Shown here in pieces: positions 11,164 through 21,845 of a DNA stretch of 64,000 bases. The notes beneath the pieces are model-generated. The model did no database searches. It worked only from the letters and a program-made list of their open reading frames with translations, and was not told where the DNA came from. The DNA comes from Talinum fruticosum. Taxonomy: Eukaryota; Streptophyta; Magnoliopsida; Caryophyllales; Talinaceae. The position numbers and the translations under genes were made by a program. Numbering within the stretch: position 1 is the stretch's first letter; each line of letters starts with the position of its first letter. The DNA lies in contig JAITYX010000010.1 of NCBI GenBank assembly GCA_021018815.1, positions 2,480,001 to 2,544,000 on the forward strand. The letters are read 5' to 3'.

Positions 11164-12602
11164 TCTTCTCAAACCGACCTTTTGCTTGCTCATGGAGAAA
11201 ATTTTCTCAAGGTAAAACAACATGAGTTTTGGTCCTTACAAGAGCTTATCCTTTTGATAGCAGATGAAACCGAGAAACCCCCACAAAGTCTCCCTCCTCG
11301 CCAAAGAATTCTTAGCCAAATTCAACCATGTTTTTCCAAATGAAATTCCCTTGGCCTTCCCCACAAAGAACGATCCAACACCACGTAGACCTTATTCCGG
11401 AGCCATACTACCCAACAAGCTCGCTTATAGAATGAATCCCAAGGATGCTCAAGAAGTCCAAAGACAAGTAGATGAGTTGGTGGCCAAAGGCCTTGTGCGA
11501 GAAAGTAGAAGTTCATACGCGGTACCTACTCTTCTAGTGCTAAAGAAAGAAGGATCCATGAGGATGTGTGTAGATAGCCGTGCCATAAACAAGATCACAA
11601 TCAAGTATAAGCATCCTATACCAAGGCTTGAGGATATGCTTGATGAGCTACATGGCTCACAAATATTTTCCAAAGTAGATTTGAAAAGTGGATACTATTA
11701 AATTAGGATCCGAGAAGGGGATGAGTGGAAGACCGCCTTCAATACCAAGGGTGAACTTTATGAGTGGCTAGTAATGCCATTCGGCCTATCTAATGCACCA
11801 AGCACTTTCATGAGGCTCATGAATCAAGTGTTTCGACCTCTCATTGGCAAGTTTGTGGTTGTGTACTTTGATGACATTTTGGTGTATAGCAAAAATGAAG
11901 AGGAGCATTTAAGTCACCTCACGCAAGTACTCAAAATTTTGGAAGAAGAAAAGCTCTATGGCAACCTTCAAAATGTACATTCTTCACCCCGAAGTGGTCT
12001 TCCTTGGGTATATTGTCACGGCTAATGGAATAAAGGTGGATGAAAGCAACGTGTACGCCATTCAATCATGGCCAGTTCCCACGAGTATTCATGAAGTGAG
12101 AAGTTTCCATGGCTTGGCATCATTTTACGGAAGGTTCATAAAAATTTTAGTACTATCACAGCCCCCATGACCGAGGTACTAAAAGAGAGTTCATTCAAGC
12201 GGAGTACTAAGGCCCAAGAAGCCTTTGAGGCTATCAAGCGCAAGGTCACACAAGCGCCTGGTCCTTGCCTTGCCAAGTTTTAACAAAAATTTTGAAGTAG
12301 AATATGATGCCTCGGGTGTACGCATTGGTGGCATTCTCTCTCAAGAAGGGCTGCCCATTGCCTTCTTTAGTGAGAAACTTTGTGAATCAAGGAGGAAATA
12401 TTCCACCTATGACAAAGAGTTCTATGCCATTGTGAGATCTTTGGAGCATTGGAGTCATTATCTTGTAGCTAACAAATTCATATTGCATTCGGATCATGAG
12501 GCTTTAAAATATATCCAGGGACAGCACAAGCTAAATCCAAGGCATGGTAAATGGGTAGAGTATTTGGAAACTTTCCATTTCATCATCAAGCATAAGTCCT
12601 AG
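11164..12602 (+). pseudogene. Ty3-type reverse transcriptase and RNase H, broken
   Basis: This is the best preserved RT in the window. The N-terminal linker (LLLAHGENFLK) leads into HVFPNEIP, then KGLVRESRSSYAVPTLLV, MCVDSRAINKITIKYKHPIPRL and FSKVDLKSGYY, which is followed by a stop at about 11700. It continues with [20 protein letters not shown] and the catalytic [11 protein letters not shown] frameshift near 11965 precedes [16 protein letters not shown]; others lie near 12165 and 12245. RNase H shows the first catalytic Asp (EYDASG) and LHSDHEALKYIQG, and ends at a stop at 12600 with no integrase. The linker matches the A1 linker, so this is the probable autonomous relative. The lineage looks chromovirus-like by eye, but no chromodomain is present. 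Confidence 0.9.
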
Positions 12603-12833
12603 GAGCAAGCTGGTGGTGTTTCTTATCTAGCCCATACCTCGGTGCCTTAAGTTGACAATGGTGGTGATTTCTTATCCATTGAAAGCTTGATTGCTACCCT
12701 TTTGTGTTCCTCATTTTGGTGCCCGTTTTGACTAGCATTCCCTCCCTCATTTAGATCATTTCCGGCCGGATCACGCTCACATATATCGAAGGGGTGTGGG
12801 TTTTTGTGGAGGTAAAGAAGGCTGGACAGTAGG
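12603..12833. other. Junction of small retroelement scraps
   Basis: Bases 12605-12690 resemble two degraded hairpin units of a family-A LTR (CTGGTGGTGTTTCTTATC). Bases 12790-12830 match, in inverse orientation, the proline-rich linker of the short-gag type seen at 46860-46905. The part between shows nothing recognisable. Confidence 0.5.
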
Positions 12834-14333
12834 TGATGGATATTGACCAAGGGCTGTAACATACTTGACCAAGATCTCCTTACATGCTTAATTGTCAATA
12901 GCTATGAATTAATGACAAGGTTGCAAAAGAAGCTAAAACCGAATGGAGATCATTTTGGCACCTAAAGATTACAATTCTGGTTTGACCTTTACAAGTTAAA
13001 TTAGAGCTTGACGAATGGTGAAGAATTATCTATTTATGTCTTATGGTACATAAATAATTCATGCTTATGAGTTAAGGTGAAATTAAGCTTCAAAGTTGGT
13101 CCAAAATGCATAAAACCCAAGCCGGGTATTTTTGAGTGCAAGCTGTCCAATTCGGTTGCAATATGTCCGAGTAGGGATCAAAATCCGAAGGTCCATGCAG
13201 CCATCAAATTGAAATGTGCAAGGGAAGAATTCTAGAAGAATTTCCAAGCACTACCTTAACTGGAAGGAGCTACGTGTTGGACCAACAATGTGCTAGCTTG
13301 AGCAAGGGGAAAAGGAATACTTGGCTGAAAATTGGCTTTCGTTTTAGCCACATGTTCCCTAGAGTTTCAAAGCTCATCCGGCCCTCCATCCTTGCTTGAA
13401 GAAGGGAAGCTTAATTCAAGCCTTTGATTATTATTTTGTTTAAGCCTTATTTTATTTTTAGCATGCTTTTTATTGTCTATAAATAGCACATGTATTCAGC
13501 CTTGTAAAGAGAACTTTGATGATGAATATATGAACATTGAATCGAATTGCTCGTACGAGTTGGATTACTCGCTCCCCTTTGAATTCTCAAATGCTGTATC
13601 CAAGTTTGGCAACTTGTTGGTGTCCTTTTGAGTCCTTAAGCTAGCTAGTGGGGTTTCATATCTAACCAAGCGAGAGGTGCCCCAAGACTTTTCAAGGTGG
13701 TGTTTCGTATCCTTGAGAACCTTGGTACTATCCGGTTACCCAACTTCAAAAATCCAAAACTCCAAAAATATAAACCCCCTTCATTCCAAATTTCACCTAC
13801 ACCTCTCTCGGACAAGTTGTCACCCCCTCAAATCTCAGCTCAATCCAAGCATCCGCCTCGACCCCTCCATCAAAACACCCAGAGCCTGTCATTCCGGACT
13901 TCACCCAAGCACGGTAGACTTTGAGCCATCGGCTCGAGGTGATCCCGACCTCGAATAAAGCCCCAATTTTACCACCTCCACTCCAACGTGTGTAGTTACC
14001 CTCCCCCTCAAACATCAGCTCCATCCAAACACTACTCGACCCCCACCTCCAAAACAAACAAAGAGCCTCATCCTGGACTGCAGCCCGGTGAGACTTTCTC
14101 GTTTGCTTTTAGTTGAAGGTGATCCCGACCTTGAATGATCTCCATATTTTTACCAGCCCATCCTAACATCCCCAAGAACCTTCCCTCCAAATTTCACCTC
14201 CAAATTTCACCATTTACCCCTCTTGCACTCCGATCTCCCAAGACCGCACCTGCAGCCCCCATTCTGCCTGGTTGCTTTCTTTAACCATTAGCCTTCATTT
14301 TCCACCCTTCCTTGCCATCTACCCTAGCTATAC

Positions 14334-15577
14334 TGATGTATAGTGGCGGAAGCAAAGAAAAAGGTGGAAAAACCGCAAAACACATTAGGACCTGCAGGTG
14401 CGGTTCTGGGGAAAAGGGTGAAAAGAGGGGTAAATGTTCTTGGATTTGGACGAAACTTGGAGGGAGTGAGGTAACTGATGGAGGAAGGTTGTGGCCAAGT
14501 TTCGTGAATTTTGGATAAGGGGAACTGCCTGAACAAATAGCCAGAAGTTGGTGCTGCTGGCTGGACGTACAGGTTGATACCCTTTGTTTGGTTTTGATGT
14601 GGAGGACGGAGGGGTTCTTGGATGGAGCTAAAAATTGGAGGGATGGAAGTAGACTTGCTGGAAGGATTGTGGTTAAAATTTGGAGTGAAATGGCTGGGTA
14701 GATTGTGAGGTATGGAATGGCAAAGTCGCTGGATAGTACCTTGACTCAAGCTCGGATACGTAAACACCACCGAGTGAATCAAGGGGCGCACCTAAGTGAT
14801 CCGGATACGTAAACACCACCGGGACTTAAGTGACTCAAAGGACACCACCGTGAGGCCAAGCACGGATACAGCTTTGAGGATTCAAAAGGTTGAGAAATCC
14901 ATCTCAAGAGCAAAGCTCAAATTCATATATTCATCAAAAGTGTGTTTACATGAGCTAGGCTTGCTGAATTTATAAGCAACAAAATAACATTTAGCTAAGC
15001 TGAAAATAAAATCTAAAAATAATAAAGATGCTTTCCTCCTCTCCAAGTTAAGCTAGGATGAACTCTAGCCAAGCATTTGGTGAATTGGGAACATGTGGCC
15101 ATGGTTTGTTTTCCCTTTTGCAAGCTTCTAACAAACCATCTTCCACCATGGTGAGTGCTTCTAGAATGCTCCCCTTTAGGCTCCCTTGAGTGCTCTCCTT
15201 AGGCGTGTGACCTTATGCTCTTTTGGACCTTTGGACCGGCCAGAACATGCAGCAAATTATCCCTTGGTCCGGCCGAACATGCATCAAATTATTTATGTTC
15301 AAATGACACTTCACGGTTTTGACAAGGCTAATCTCATCTTGCTTCAACGTGGAGAATTTGGCTAGCTTGATTCTTTTGGGCTATCTTACTTGGCTCCTCG
15401 GATGAGCTTTTATTTATGAGCATGAAATCATGAAAGACCAAACTCTTGACATTTTATCCTCCGGGTTCAAAAATAAACAAAGGAAATTCAAGTGTGGCTA
15501 GTTGATTTTCATGTGTGCTTGATCTCATTCGATGACTTGCCTTCGGTCCATAGTCTAGGGCTGTCCACTTTCCATCA
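14334..15577 (-). repeat. 3' LTR of A3
   Basis: It runs from TGATGTATAGTGG at 14334 to CCACTTTCCATCA at 15577. The 195-residue-class open frame on its minus strand recurs in every close LTR copy and is not treated as a gene. Confidence 0.93.
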
Positions 15578-17182
15578 CTCTCCCTTGTAGAGAAGAATTT
15601 GCCCTCAAATTCTCAAAATTGTCATTTTCCAAAATTGGAAAAATTTTGGTCATGTTGGAGCATGCGGTAGAGTTGGTGATGGAATGCTCTTGTGTGTTTG
15701 GACGAGTCAGTCCATGGCATGGACACATTTTGGTCACTCGGCCAGAATGGGCATTTCTCTAGCATGCTCAAAGTATATAGATAGACTTGATCAACAAGGA
15801 CTTCATTATGAGGCACACAAGTCCAAGTACCCTTGGGAAAACAACAACACTCTCCGGTACCAAAGAATTGGGTGCTACACTTTCTTTTGAGTCCTCCATA
15901 ACGCCTCTTTTCATGTTCGAATTTAAAGGATATGGACTTAGCGAAGTACCACCAAGATCAAGCAATCCTTCATTGTGCTTTCTTTGAAAAGAACATTCGG
16001 ACATACCACTCCAAAACCAAGTAACAATAAGAAGGAAGTCATCCTTCCTTGGCACCAAAATTTCGATTCAGCCCATAACTCATCACCAATGAGCTCTAAA
16101 TCACAACCTGCTCTGGATGGGATAGATAGCATTCAGGTTAGGTTGTTTTTGTGGGGATAGGCTAGGAGGGCTCTTGTTTGGAAGGGCATGGACAGACATG
16201 ATTTGTGGGGTAGCGGTGAGGGAGTGGAAATTTCGTGGAAGGATGTCAAAAGGGTTTTTATTTGAAAAGGTATGGGCAGATTCTCGGTGGAGAAAATTGC
16301 GAGAGATGAACTCTTCCACAAGGCCATAACTCAAGGAAGAAAAATTTGAGTAAAGGTGGTTTAAGTGGTAGAGAAAGGATGGGGTTCAAATCAACCCATG
16401 GAAGGTTTTGAAGGTGGAGAAATGTGGGATTTGTTATGGGCGGGTTCTGGACAGTAATGTGGGCAAAGGGAAAAAGTGCTTGCGGACATTTGTTTGGGGG
16501 ACCGAATGTAGGAGATTTGATGCCAAGGGCGCTCCCCACAATGTTCAATCACATGGACAGCAAGAGTTTGTAGGCTCCACACAAATTCAATTGTTACAAG
16601 CCAAAACAGAATTGCTTGCTTCACCTCCTTCACTGGTTCCGGCCTTTTGGACAGATTTGGTGCAGTCCAAGAACAAAACATCATGGCTGGGCAGTAGGTG
16701 TACTTGGGAGATAAGAATTCCTTTGAACAAATTTTCCTTATGCACTAATAGCTCTCCAAAAATATGCTCAACACCATACAAGCTCATTAGCTTATAAAAA
16801 TAGAAATCACAATTCTCAAATGGAGTAAATGAGTTATACCTCATGGCCAAATTGTTGGCTCTTTGGTTACTCCTTTTGGTTGAGCACATGGTAGGAAAAA
16901 TTAATGTCCATGAAAATTCATCATCATTGCCGTAGCAAAAACTTGATAGTTGCAGCCCTTGAAAGTACATTAAATTCAATGGTATCCTTGGACTCACAAA
17001 ATAGAAACTCCAACTAGTAAGTGTGAACAAGATAATCAAAACTCTTCTTGGACGCTTCACACAATCCGGATATAACCTTTGGAGATTTCTCTCAACCACA
17101 AATGTCCATGTAAATTGCTCAAAAATATCTCCATAAGTTTCCACATGTAAAGGAATAGAACACCTCATGAAAAATGCATCAT
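15578..17182 (-). pseudogene. A3 downstream region: X block, proline-rich module and an unknown stretch
   Basis: Three pieces can be seen reading right to left. Bases 17182-16587 form an open frame of about 199 codons; its nominal start is TTG and the first ATG lies 18 bases in. It contains the hydrophobic LIILFTLTSWSFYFVSPRIP and no motif I recognise. Bases 16684-16258 carry a proline-rich module (PKQMSASTFSLCPH, PWVDLNPILSLPLKPP) that is clearly shared with the short-gag element A5 and weakly with A1. Bases 16058-15590 carry the X region (MVPRKDDFLL, then VPHNEVLVDQVYLYT). The modules are in different frames, so they could not now be made as one protein. Confidence 0.6.
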
Positions 17183-17911
17183 TCAATTTTTGAGGCTCCC
17201 TTGTTCTATCACTTTGGAATTCATTTCAAGCTCTTCCTTAGCACCAAACTCATGATCAACAATATACATATTGGGCAGTTTACTCATGACCAGATTAGGC
17301 ACAAAAATGTGGGATGGCATTTTTGAGGTCAAATGGGCAGATTCGGCCACGAGTTCTTTGGTAGTGGGAGGGGTGTCTTGTGTGGTCCGAGGCTCATCAT
17401 TTTCTTCATGACATTGACTGGTTTGAGGGGAGTCATTTTGAGGCCTTGTTTGTGGGATTTGGCTAGGTGACAAGGGAACCAATGTGATCCTCTTGCCATC
17501 TTTGGTGAAAGCATAAGTATTCAAGTACCCATCATGAATGACTCTCCTATCAAAGAGCCATGGTCTCCCAAGCAACATATGACAAGCATCCATGGGAACA
17601 ATGTCACACCATATCTCATCATGATAACTCTTGCCAATACTAAATGAAATGAGACATCTAGAATTGACTTGGAGATTTTCACCTTGATCTAACCATTGAA
17701 GGTTGTAAGGATGAGGGTGGGGTGAAACATGAAGTCCAAGTTTCTCTACCATTGTTGATGAGGCCACGTTTGTGCAACTACCACCATCAATAATGATAGA
17801 GCACACCTTGTTAAGCACGGTTCCTCTTGTGTAGAAGATGTTCTCACGTTGATCTTCACTTAGCCCATTGAATCCGCTTGAAGTTCTCCTCAAGAATAAG
17901 CTTGCGTTCAT
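17183..17911 (-). CDS. A3 stand-alone retropepsin-like ORF (242 codons)
   Basis: This open frame starts MNASLFLRRTSSGF about 100 bases after the PBS and reads directly into the segment that in A6 precedes the protease (residues 367 onward). It has DGGSC at the active site, then HPHPYNLQW, SFSIGKSYHDEIWCD and MLLGRPWLFDRRV, the full span of the plant Ty3 protease domain. It then has a polar linker and stops at 17183. No capsid or zinc knuckle is encoded. The ATG and leader resemble those of the gag-protease type, so this looks like an in-frame loss of gag. A lone protease would have to act on Gag-Pol from another element; whether it is made is unknown. Confidence 0.8.
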   Translation of the reverse strand: MNASLFLRRTSSGFNGLSEDQRENIFYTRGTVLNKVCSIIIDGGSCTNVASSTMVEKLGLHVSPHPHPYNLQWLDQGENLQVNSRCLISFSIGKSYHDEIWCDIVPMDACHMLLGRPWLFDRRVIHDGYLNTYAFTKDGKRITLVPLSPSQIPQTRPQNDSPQTSQCHEENDEPRTTQDTPPTTKELVAESAHLTSKMPSHIFVPNLVMSKLPNMYIVDHEFGAKEELEMNSKVIEQGSLKN

Positions 17912-18002
17912 GGTCGGGAATTTTGTGGCTGGCTATTTTTTGGATTTTTTTTTTTTTTTGATTTTTGTGGGAATGGATACACTCACCCAAGGTTCAGAAC
18001 TT

Positions 18003-18014
18003 GCTCTGATACCA
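18003..18014 (-). promoter_or_regulatory. Primer binding site of A3
   Basis: The minus strand reads TGGTATCAGAGC, exactly the 12-nt complement of the initiator Met-tRNA 3' end. It overlaps a small inverted repeat, TCAGA-GCAAGT-TCTGA. Confidence 0.9.
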
Positions 18015-18018
18015 AAAA

Positions 18019-19277
18019 TGATGTGTAGTGGCGGAAGCAAAGAAAAAGGTGGAAAAACCGCAAAACACACAACCGGGCAGATTAGGACCTGCAGGTGCGG
18101 TTCTGGGGAAAAGGGTGAAAAGAGGGGTAAATGTTCTTGGATTTGGACGAAACTTGGAGGGGAGTGAGGTAACTGATGGAGGAAGGTTGTGGCCAAGTTT
18201 CGTGAATTTTGGATAAGGGGAACTGCCTGAACAAATAGCCAGAAGTTGGTGCTGCTGGCTGGACGTACAGGTTGATACCCTTTGTTTGGTTTTGATGTGG
18301 AGGACGGAGGGGTTCTTGGATGGAGCTGAAAATTGGAGGGATGGAAGTAGACTTGCTGGAAGGATTGTGGTTAAAATTTGGAGTGAAATGGCTGGGTAGA
18401 TTGTGAGGTATGGAATGGCAAAGTCGCTGGATAGTACCTTGACTCAAGCTCGGATACGTAAACACCACCGAGTGAATCAAGGGGCGCACCTAAGTGATCC
18501 GGATACAGAAACACCACCGGGACTTAAGTGACTCAAAGGACACCACCGTGAGGCCAAGCACGGATACAGCTTTGAGGATTCAAAAGGTTGAGAAATCCAT
18601 CTCAAGAGCAAAGCTCAAATTCATATATTCATCAAAAGTGTGTTTACATGAGCTAGGCTTGCTGAATCTATAAGCAACAAAATAACATTTAGCTAAGCTG
18701 AAAATTAAATCTAAAAATAATAAAGATGCTTTCCTCCTCTCCAAGTTAAGCTAGGATGAACTCTAGCCAAGCATTTGGTGAATTGGGAACATGTGGCCAT
18801 GGTTTGTTTTCCGCTTTTGCAAGCTTCTAACAAACCATCTTCCACCATGGTGAGTGCTTCTAAAATGCTCCCCTTTAGGCTCCCTTGAGTGCTCTCCTTA
18901 GGCGTGTGACCTTATGCTCTTTGGGACCTTTGGACCGGCCAGAACATGCAGCAAATTATCCCTTGGTCCGGCGAGAACATGCATCAAATTATTTATGTTC
19001 AAATGACACTTCACGGTTTTGACAAGGCTAATCTCATCTTGCTTCAACGTGGAGAATTTGGCTAGCTTGATTCTTTTGGGCTATCTTACTTGGCTCCTCG
19101 GATGAGCTTTTATTTATGAGCATGAAATCATGAAAGACCAAACTCTTGACATTTTATCCTCCGGGTTCAAAAATAAACAAAGGAAATTCAAGTGTGGCTA
19201 GTTGATTTTCATGTGTGCTTGATCTCATTCGATGACTTGCCTTCGGTCCATAGTCTAGGGCTGTCCACTTTCCATCA
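18019..19277 (-). repeat. 5' LTR of A3
   Basis: It runs from TGATGTGTAGTGG (18019) to CTTTCCATCA (19277) and adjoins the PBS at its left end. Its hairpin array lies at about 18435-18570 on the minus strand. Confidence 0.93.
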
Positions 19278-19321
19278 TATACACCAATTTGGTATTAGAG
19301 CATGCCACTATACATCAACTT

Positions 19322-19333
19322 TGGTATCAAAGA
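19322..19333 (+). promoter_or_regulatory. Primer binding site of A4
   Basis: TGGTATCAAAGA lies five bases after the LTR end and matches the initiator Met-tRNA complement at 10 of 12 positions. Confidence 0.75.
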
Positions 19334-19344
19334 AAGTTCTGATT

Positions 19345-20424
19345 TGATGGATATTTCCATCCAAGTCAAACGTCCAAGAGTCAAGGGGTTTCTCAAGCTA
19401 AAGCATGAAAGGAGTCAAGCTTATTTTTACACCAAAAACTCCTATGCTAGTCCAAAAGTGCAAGCCAAGCCAAGGTTGGAAGAGATTGTTAAAGGCCTTG
19501 AGAATTGTCATTCAAAGACAATTAACACATAAATAAATGTTGCCAAACAAGTAAAGCAAGATATGCATCAAAGACGGTCCAAAAATACCTAAAGGGTATT
19601 TTAGGCACATTTTGTTCATGCTGAATTTTATGGCCGAAACATCATGCTCGGTTAAGGGACAATGGCCGGACCTTCATAAGCTCAAAGAGGATTCCAGAAG
19701 CATTCCCAAGCATCATCTCTAGTGGAAGAATCCATGTGTTGGACCTATGACAAGCTTTCTTGCACAAGGGGAAGGAAATACTTGGCTAGAATTAACTTTC
19801 ATTTTAGCCACATGTTCCCAAGTTGGCTTGGACAAGGGCTAACATATCTTAGGCCATTGATCTTGTAATCTCATTTTTAGGCCTTAGATTATGTTTTAGT
19901 TTTGATTTATTTTCAGCATGTTTTATTTCCTTATAAATAGTCTAAACATTCAGCTTTGTAAAGATCAACTTTGATGAATTTATAAACTTGAGTTTTAAAC
20001 TCTTTCCGAGATGGATTTCTCAACCTCTTGAATCCTCATTGTTGTATCCGAGCCTTGGCAAGCTTGGTGGTGTTCTTTGAGTCCTTCCAATCCCCGCTGG
20101 TGTTTCACGTATCCGGCCAGATTGAAAGGTGCCCCTCGGTTCCCTCGGTGGTGTTTACGTATCCGAGATTAGGACCTTGGTTTTATCCATCTACTTTCCA
20201 CACCCATATCTCCCAATCCACATATCAGCTATGCCCCAAATTTCATCCACACCATCCTACACGAGTTGAGTCCACTCCCACCAAATCTTAGCTCAATCCA
20301 AGAAGTATTCCATTTACCCCTCCTTTCACCCTTTCCCCGTAACCACACCTGCAGGTCCTATTCTGGCCAGCTTGCTTGTTTGCGGTTTCTCTCTTCTTTT
20401 TGCTTCCGCTCCCACTATACATCA
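19345..20424 (+). repeat. Solo family-A LTR in the A4 leader
   Basis: TGATGGATATTTCC to CACTATACATCA, with no body attached and a perfect flanking duplication TGATT (19340-19344, 20425-20429). The A4 leader sequence resumes directly after it (TTCTGATT then TCCTTGGGTG). It represents an insertion followed by LTR-LTR recombination. Confidence 0.95.
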
Positions 20425-20548
20425 TGATTTCCTTGGGTGAATAGCTTCCCTAACCACGTCCGTCCACAAAAAACACCAAAAAAATTTTTCTGCCCATTTT
20501 TTTAACCACTATGAACACCATCTTGCATTTGGGTTTTTGAGTGCTTAA

Positions 20549-21677
20549 ATGGCTGCTTCTAATTTTGAGTTGGTCAATCTATTTGTGCCTAAATTTTATG
20601 GCCAACAAGATCAGTTTTCTAGTTGGCTTATCAAGGTTGAAGAGGCCCTTGAAAACTTGAGATTAGAAGAGCATGAGAAGATTGAAATTGTTGTGTCTAA
20701 GTTGAGGAGTTATGCCCTAACTTGGTGGACAACCTACAAGTTGAGAAGGAAGCAAAAAGGCAAAGAAAGAGTGCACACATGGAAAAAGCTAAGAGGGAAG
20801 TTGCTAAAAAGTTTTGTCCATTCACTTACGAATTCCCTCCGACCGAGAGCAAACCCATTAACAAGGGGAGTTTGTCTTCCCCTTCTCCTAAACTTTCAGC
20901 CCTCTCTTCCTCTCTTTCCAAAGCCTCAAATGACCAACCCCATTGCCCACCACAAAACACCCCAACATACCACAAAAACAACCCCCACATTTCCTTACCG
21001 AAGCCAACAAACCAGCCCCCACTTTCCTCACCACAAACACCAAAACAAGCCACCAAAAAATCACCAACCTCCCACACTAACCCCTACTGCCTAGCCATCT
21101 TTACCCCCACAACCCCTCACAAAGAAAACCCCCAAAAACCCTCACCAAAATTTGGAGATAGCATTTCCCTTCCACCACCAAAATTCCCAACCCCACAACC
21201 AAGCCCTATCATGGTTGAATATGAAGAGCTCCATGAGGAGCATGAGGAGAATGAACAACACTTTGCCTTATCTCCCAAGTTTGATGAGTGTATTGAAAAC
21301 AAATTGGAGGATGTGTGCCAACTAATTGATTTTGAGTTGCTTCCAAAGTATGATGAGATGCTTGAGGAGCAAGATAAGCAAAAGGAGCTTGAGGCTAACT
21401 TTGACATGGTGGAACCATTGAGCCTACAAGTTTCGGCCACCCTTCACCCATTTGATTTCCAATGGTCTTTGCAAGCTCATTTCGACAGCCCCTATTCTAT
21501 CTATTTTGTTGAGGACTGAATGCACTTTGAGCCTCCATTTGGGGCTATACAAATTGATGTTGAGTTTTGGACAAGGTCCCTTGGCATGAGCACTTGAAAA
21601 GGAATGATCATCTTCTACAAATGGCTTGTGAATACTTGACAAAACACAATTCTAAGAGGAGGTATACCCTTTTATCT
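20549..21677 (+). pseudogene. A4 short gag (capsid-like, no zinc knuckle), frameshifted and truncated
   Basis: The ATG at 20549 opens MAASNFELVNLFVPKFYG. Residues about 15-95 resemble the N-terminal part of a Ty3 capsid (SSWLIKVEEALENL, ALTWWTTYKLRRK). A frameshift near 20810, in a run of A residues, moves the frame to 20722-21519. The rest is a long proline-rich linker and then an acidic region (ELHEEHEENEQHF, YDEMLEEQDKQKELEA, VEPLSLQVSATLHPF). There is no CCHC knuckle and no protease. After the stop at 21518 the sequence still matches A5 codon by codon up to RYTLLS at 21677, where another LTR cuts it. A structural or RNA-binding role is inferred only from the capsid-like start. Confidence 0.75.
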
Positions 21678-21845
21678 TGATGTATAGTGAGGGTGAGGGC
21701 AAAAGGTAGGCAAAACCGCAAAGAGGGCTGCTGGACAAAATATGGCCTGCAGGTGCGATCTTGGGAGAATGGGTGAAAGAGGGGGCAAACGGGAGTTTTG
21801 AGTTGAAATTTGGTGGAAGGCTTCTTAACTGGACAAGGAAGAACT
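21678..21845 (-). repeat. Family-A LTR fragment
   Basis: It starts TGATGTATAGTGAGGG, the inverse of an LTR 3' terminus, runs for 168 bases and is broken by the plus-strand LTR beginning at 21846. It entered the A4 ORF; no matching remainder with the expected flank was found in the window. The LTR at 51014 is its closest relative here. Confidence 0.8.

Larger units (their letters stand above)
14334..19277 (-). mobile_element. Complete non-autonomous element A3 (protease-only type)
   Basis: A3 has LTRs 14334-15577 (3') and 18019-19277 (5') on the minus strand, PBS 18003-18014 (perfect TGGTATCAGAGC), a protease ORF, a downstream region with degenerate frames, and a polypurine tract at 15578-15586. 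A perfect duplication TATAC flanks it (14329-14333, 19278-19282). The 3' LTR lacks a short segment of about 12-15 bases near 14381 but otherwise the two LTRs are nearly identical, pointing to a recent insertion. Nearly identical LTRs also lie at 27188-28469 (plus) and 52826-54083 (minus). Confidence 0.95.
12834..19317 (+). repeat. 5' LTR of A4, interrupted by A3
   Basis: The parts are 12834-14333 and 19283-19317, giving an LTR of about 1.53 kb (TGATGGATATTGACC to CACTATACATCA) of the long subtype also seen at 55807-57305. A3 sits inside with the duplication TATAC. A TATA-like CTATAAATAG is at about 13488. Hairpin H1 here is CAAGTT (13601-13606) with AACTTG (13611-13616). Confidence 0.88.

Noticed and set aside
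16587..17186. Possible envelope-like gene (hydrophobic segment downstream of protease)
   Set aside because: One hydrophobic stretch only, no signal peptide, no paired transmembrane or coiled-coil layout, and the nominal start is a TTG codon.
17183..17911. Origin of the protease-only type by splicing of a gag intron
   Set aside because: The A6 sequence at the matching point (after GCAAGC) has no GT donor, so a simple deletion explains the junction better.
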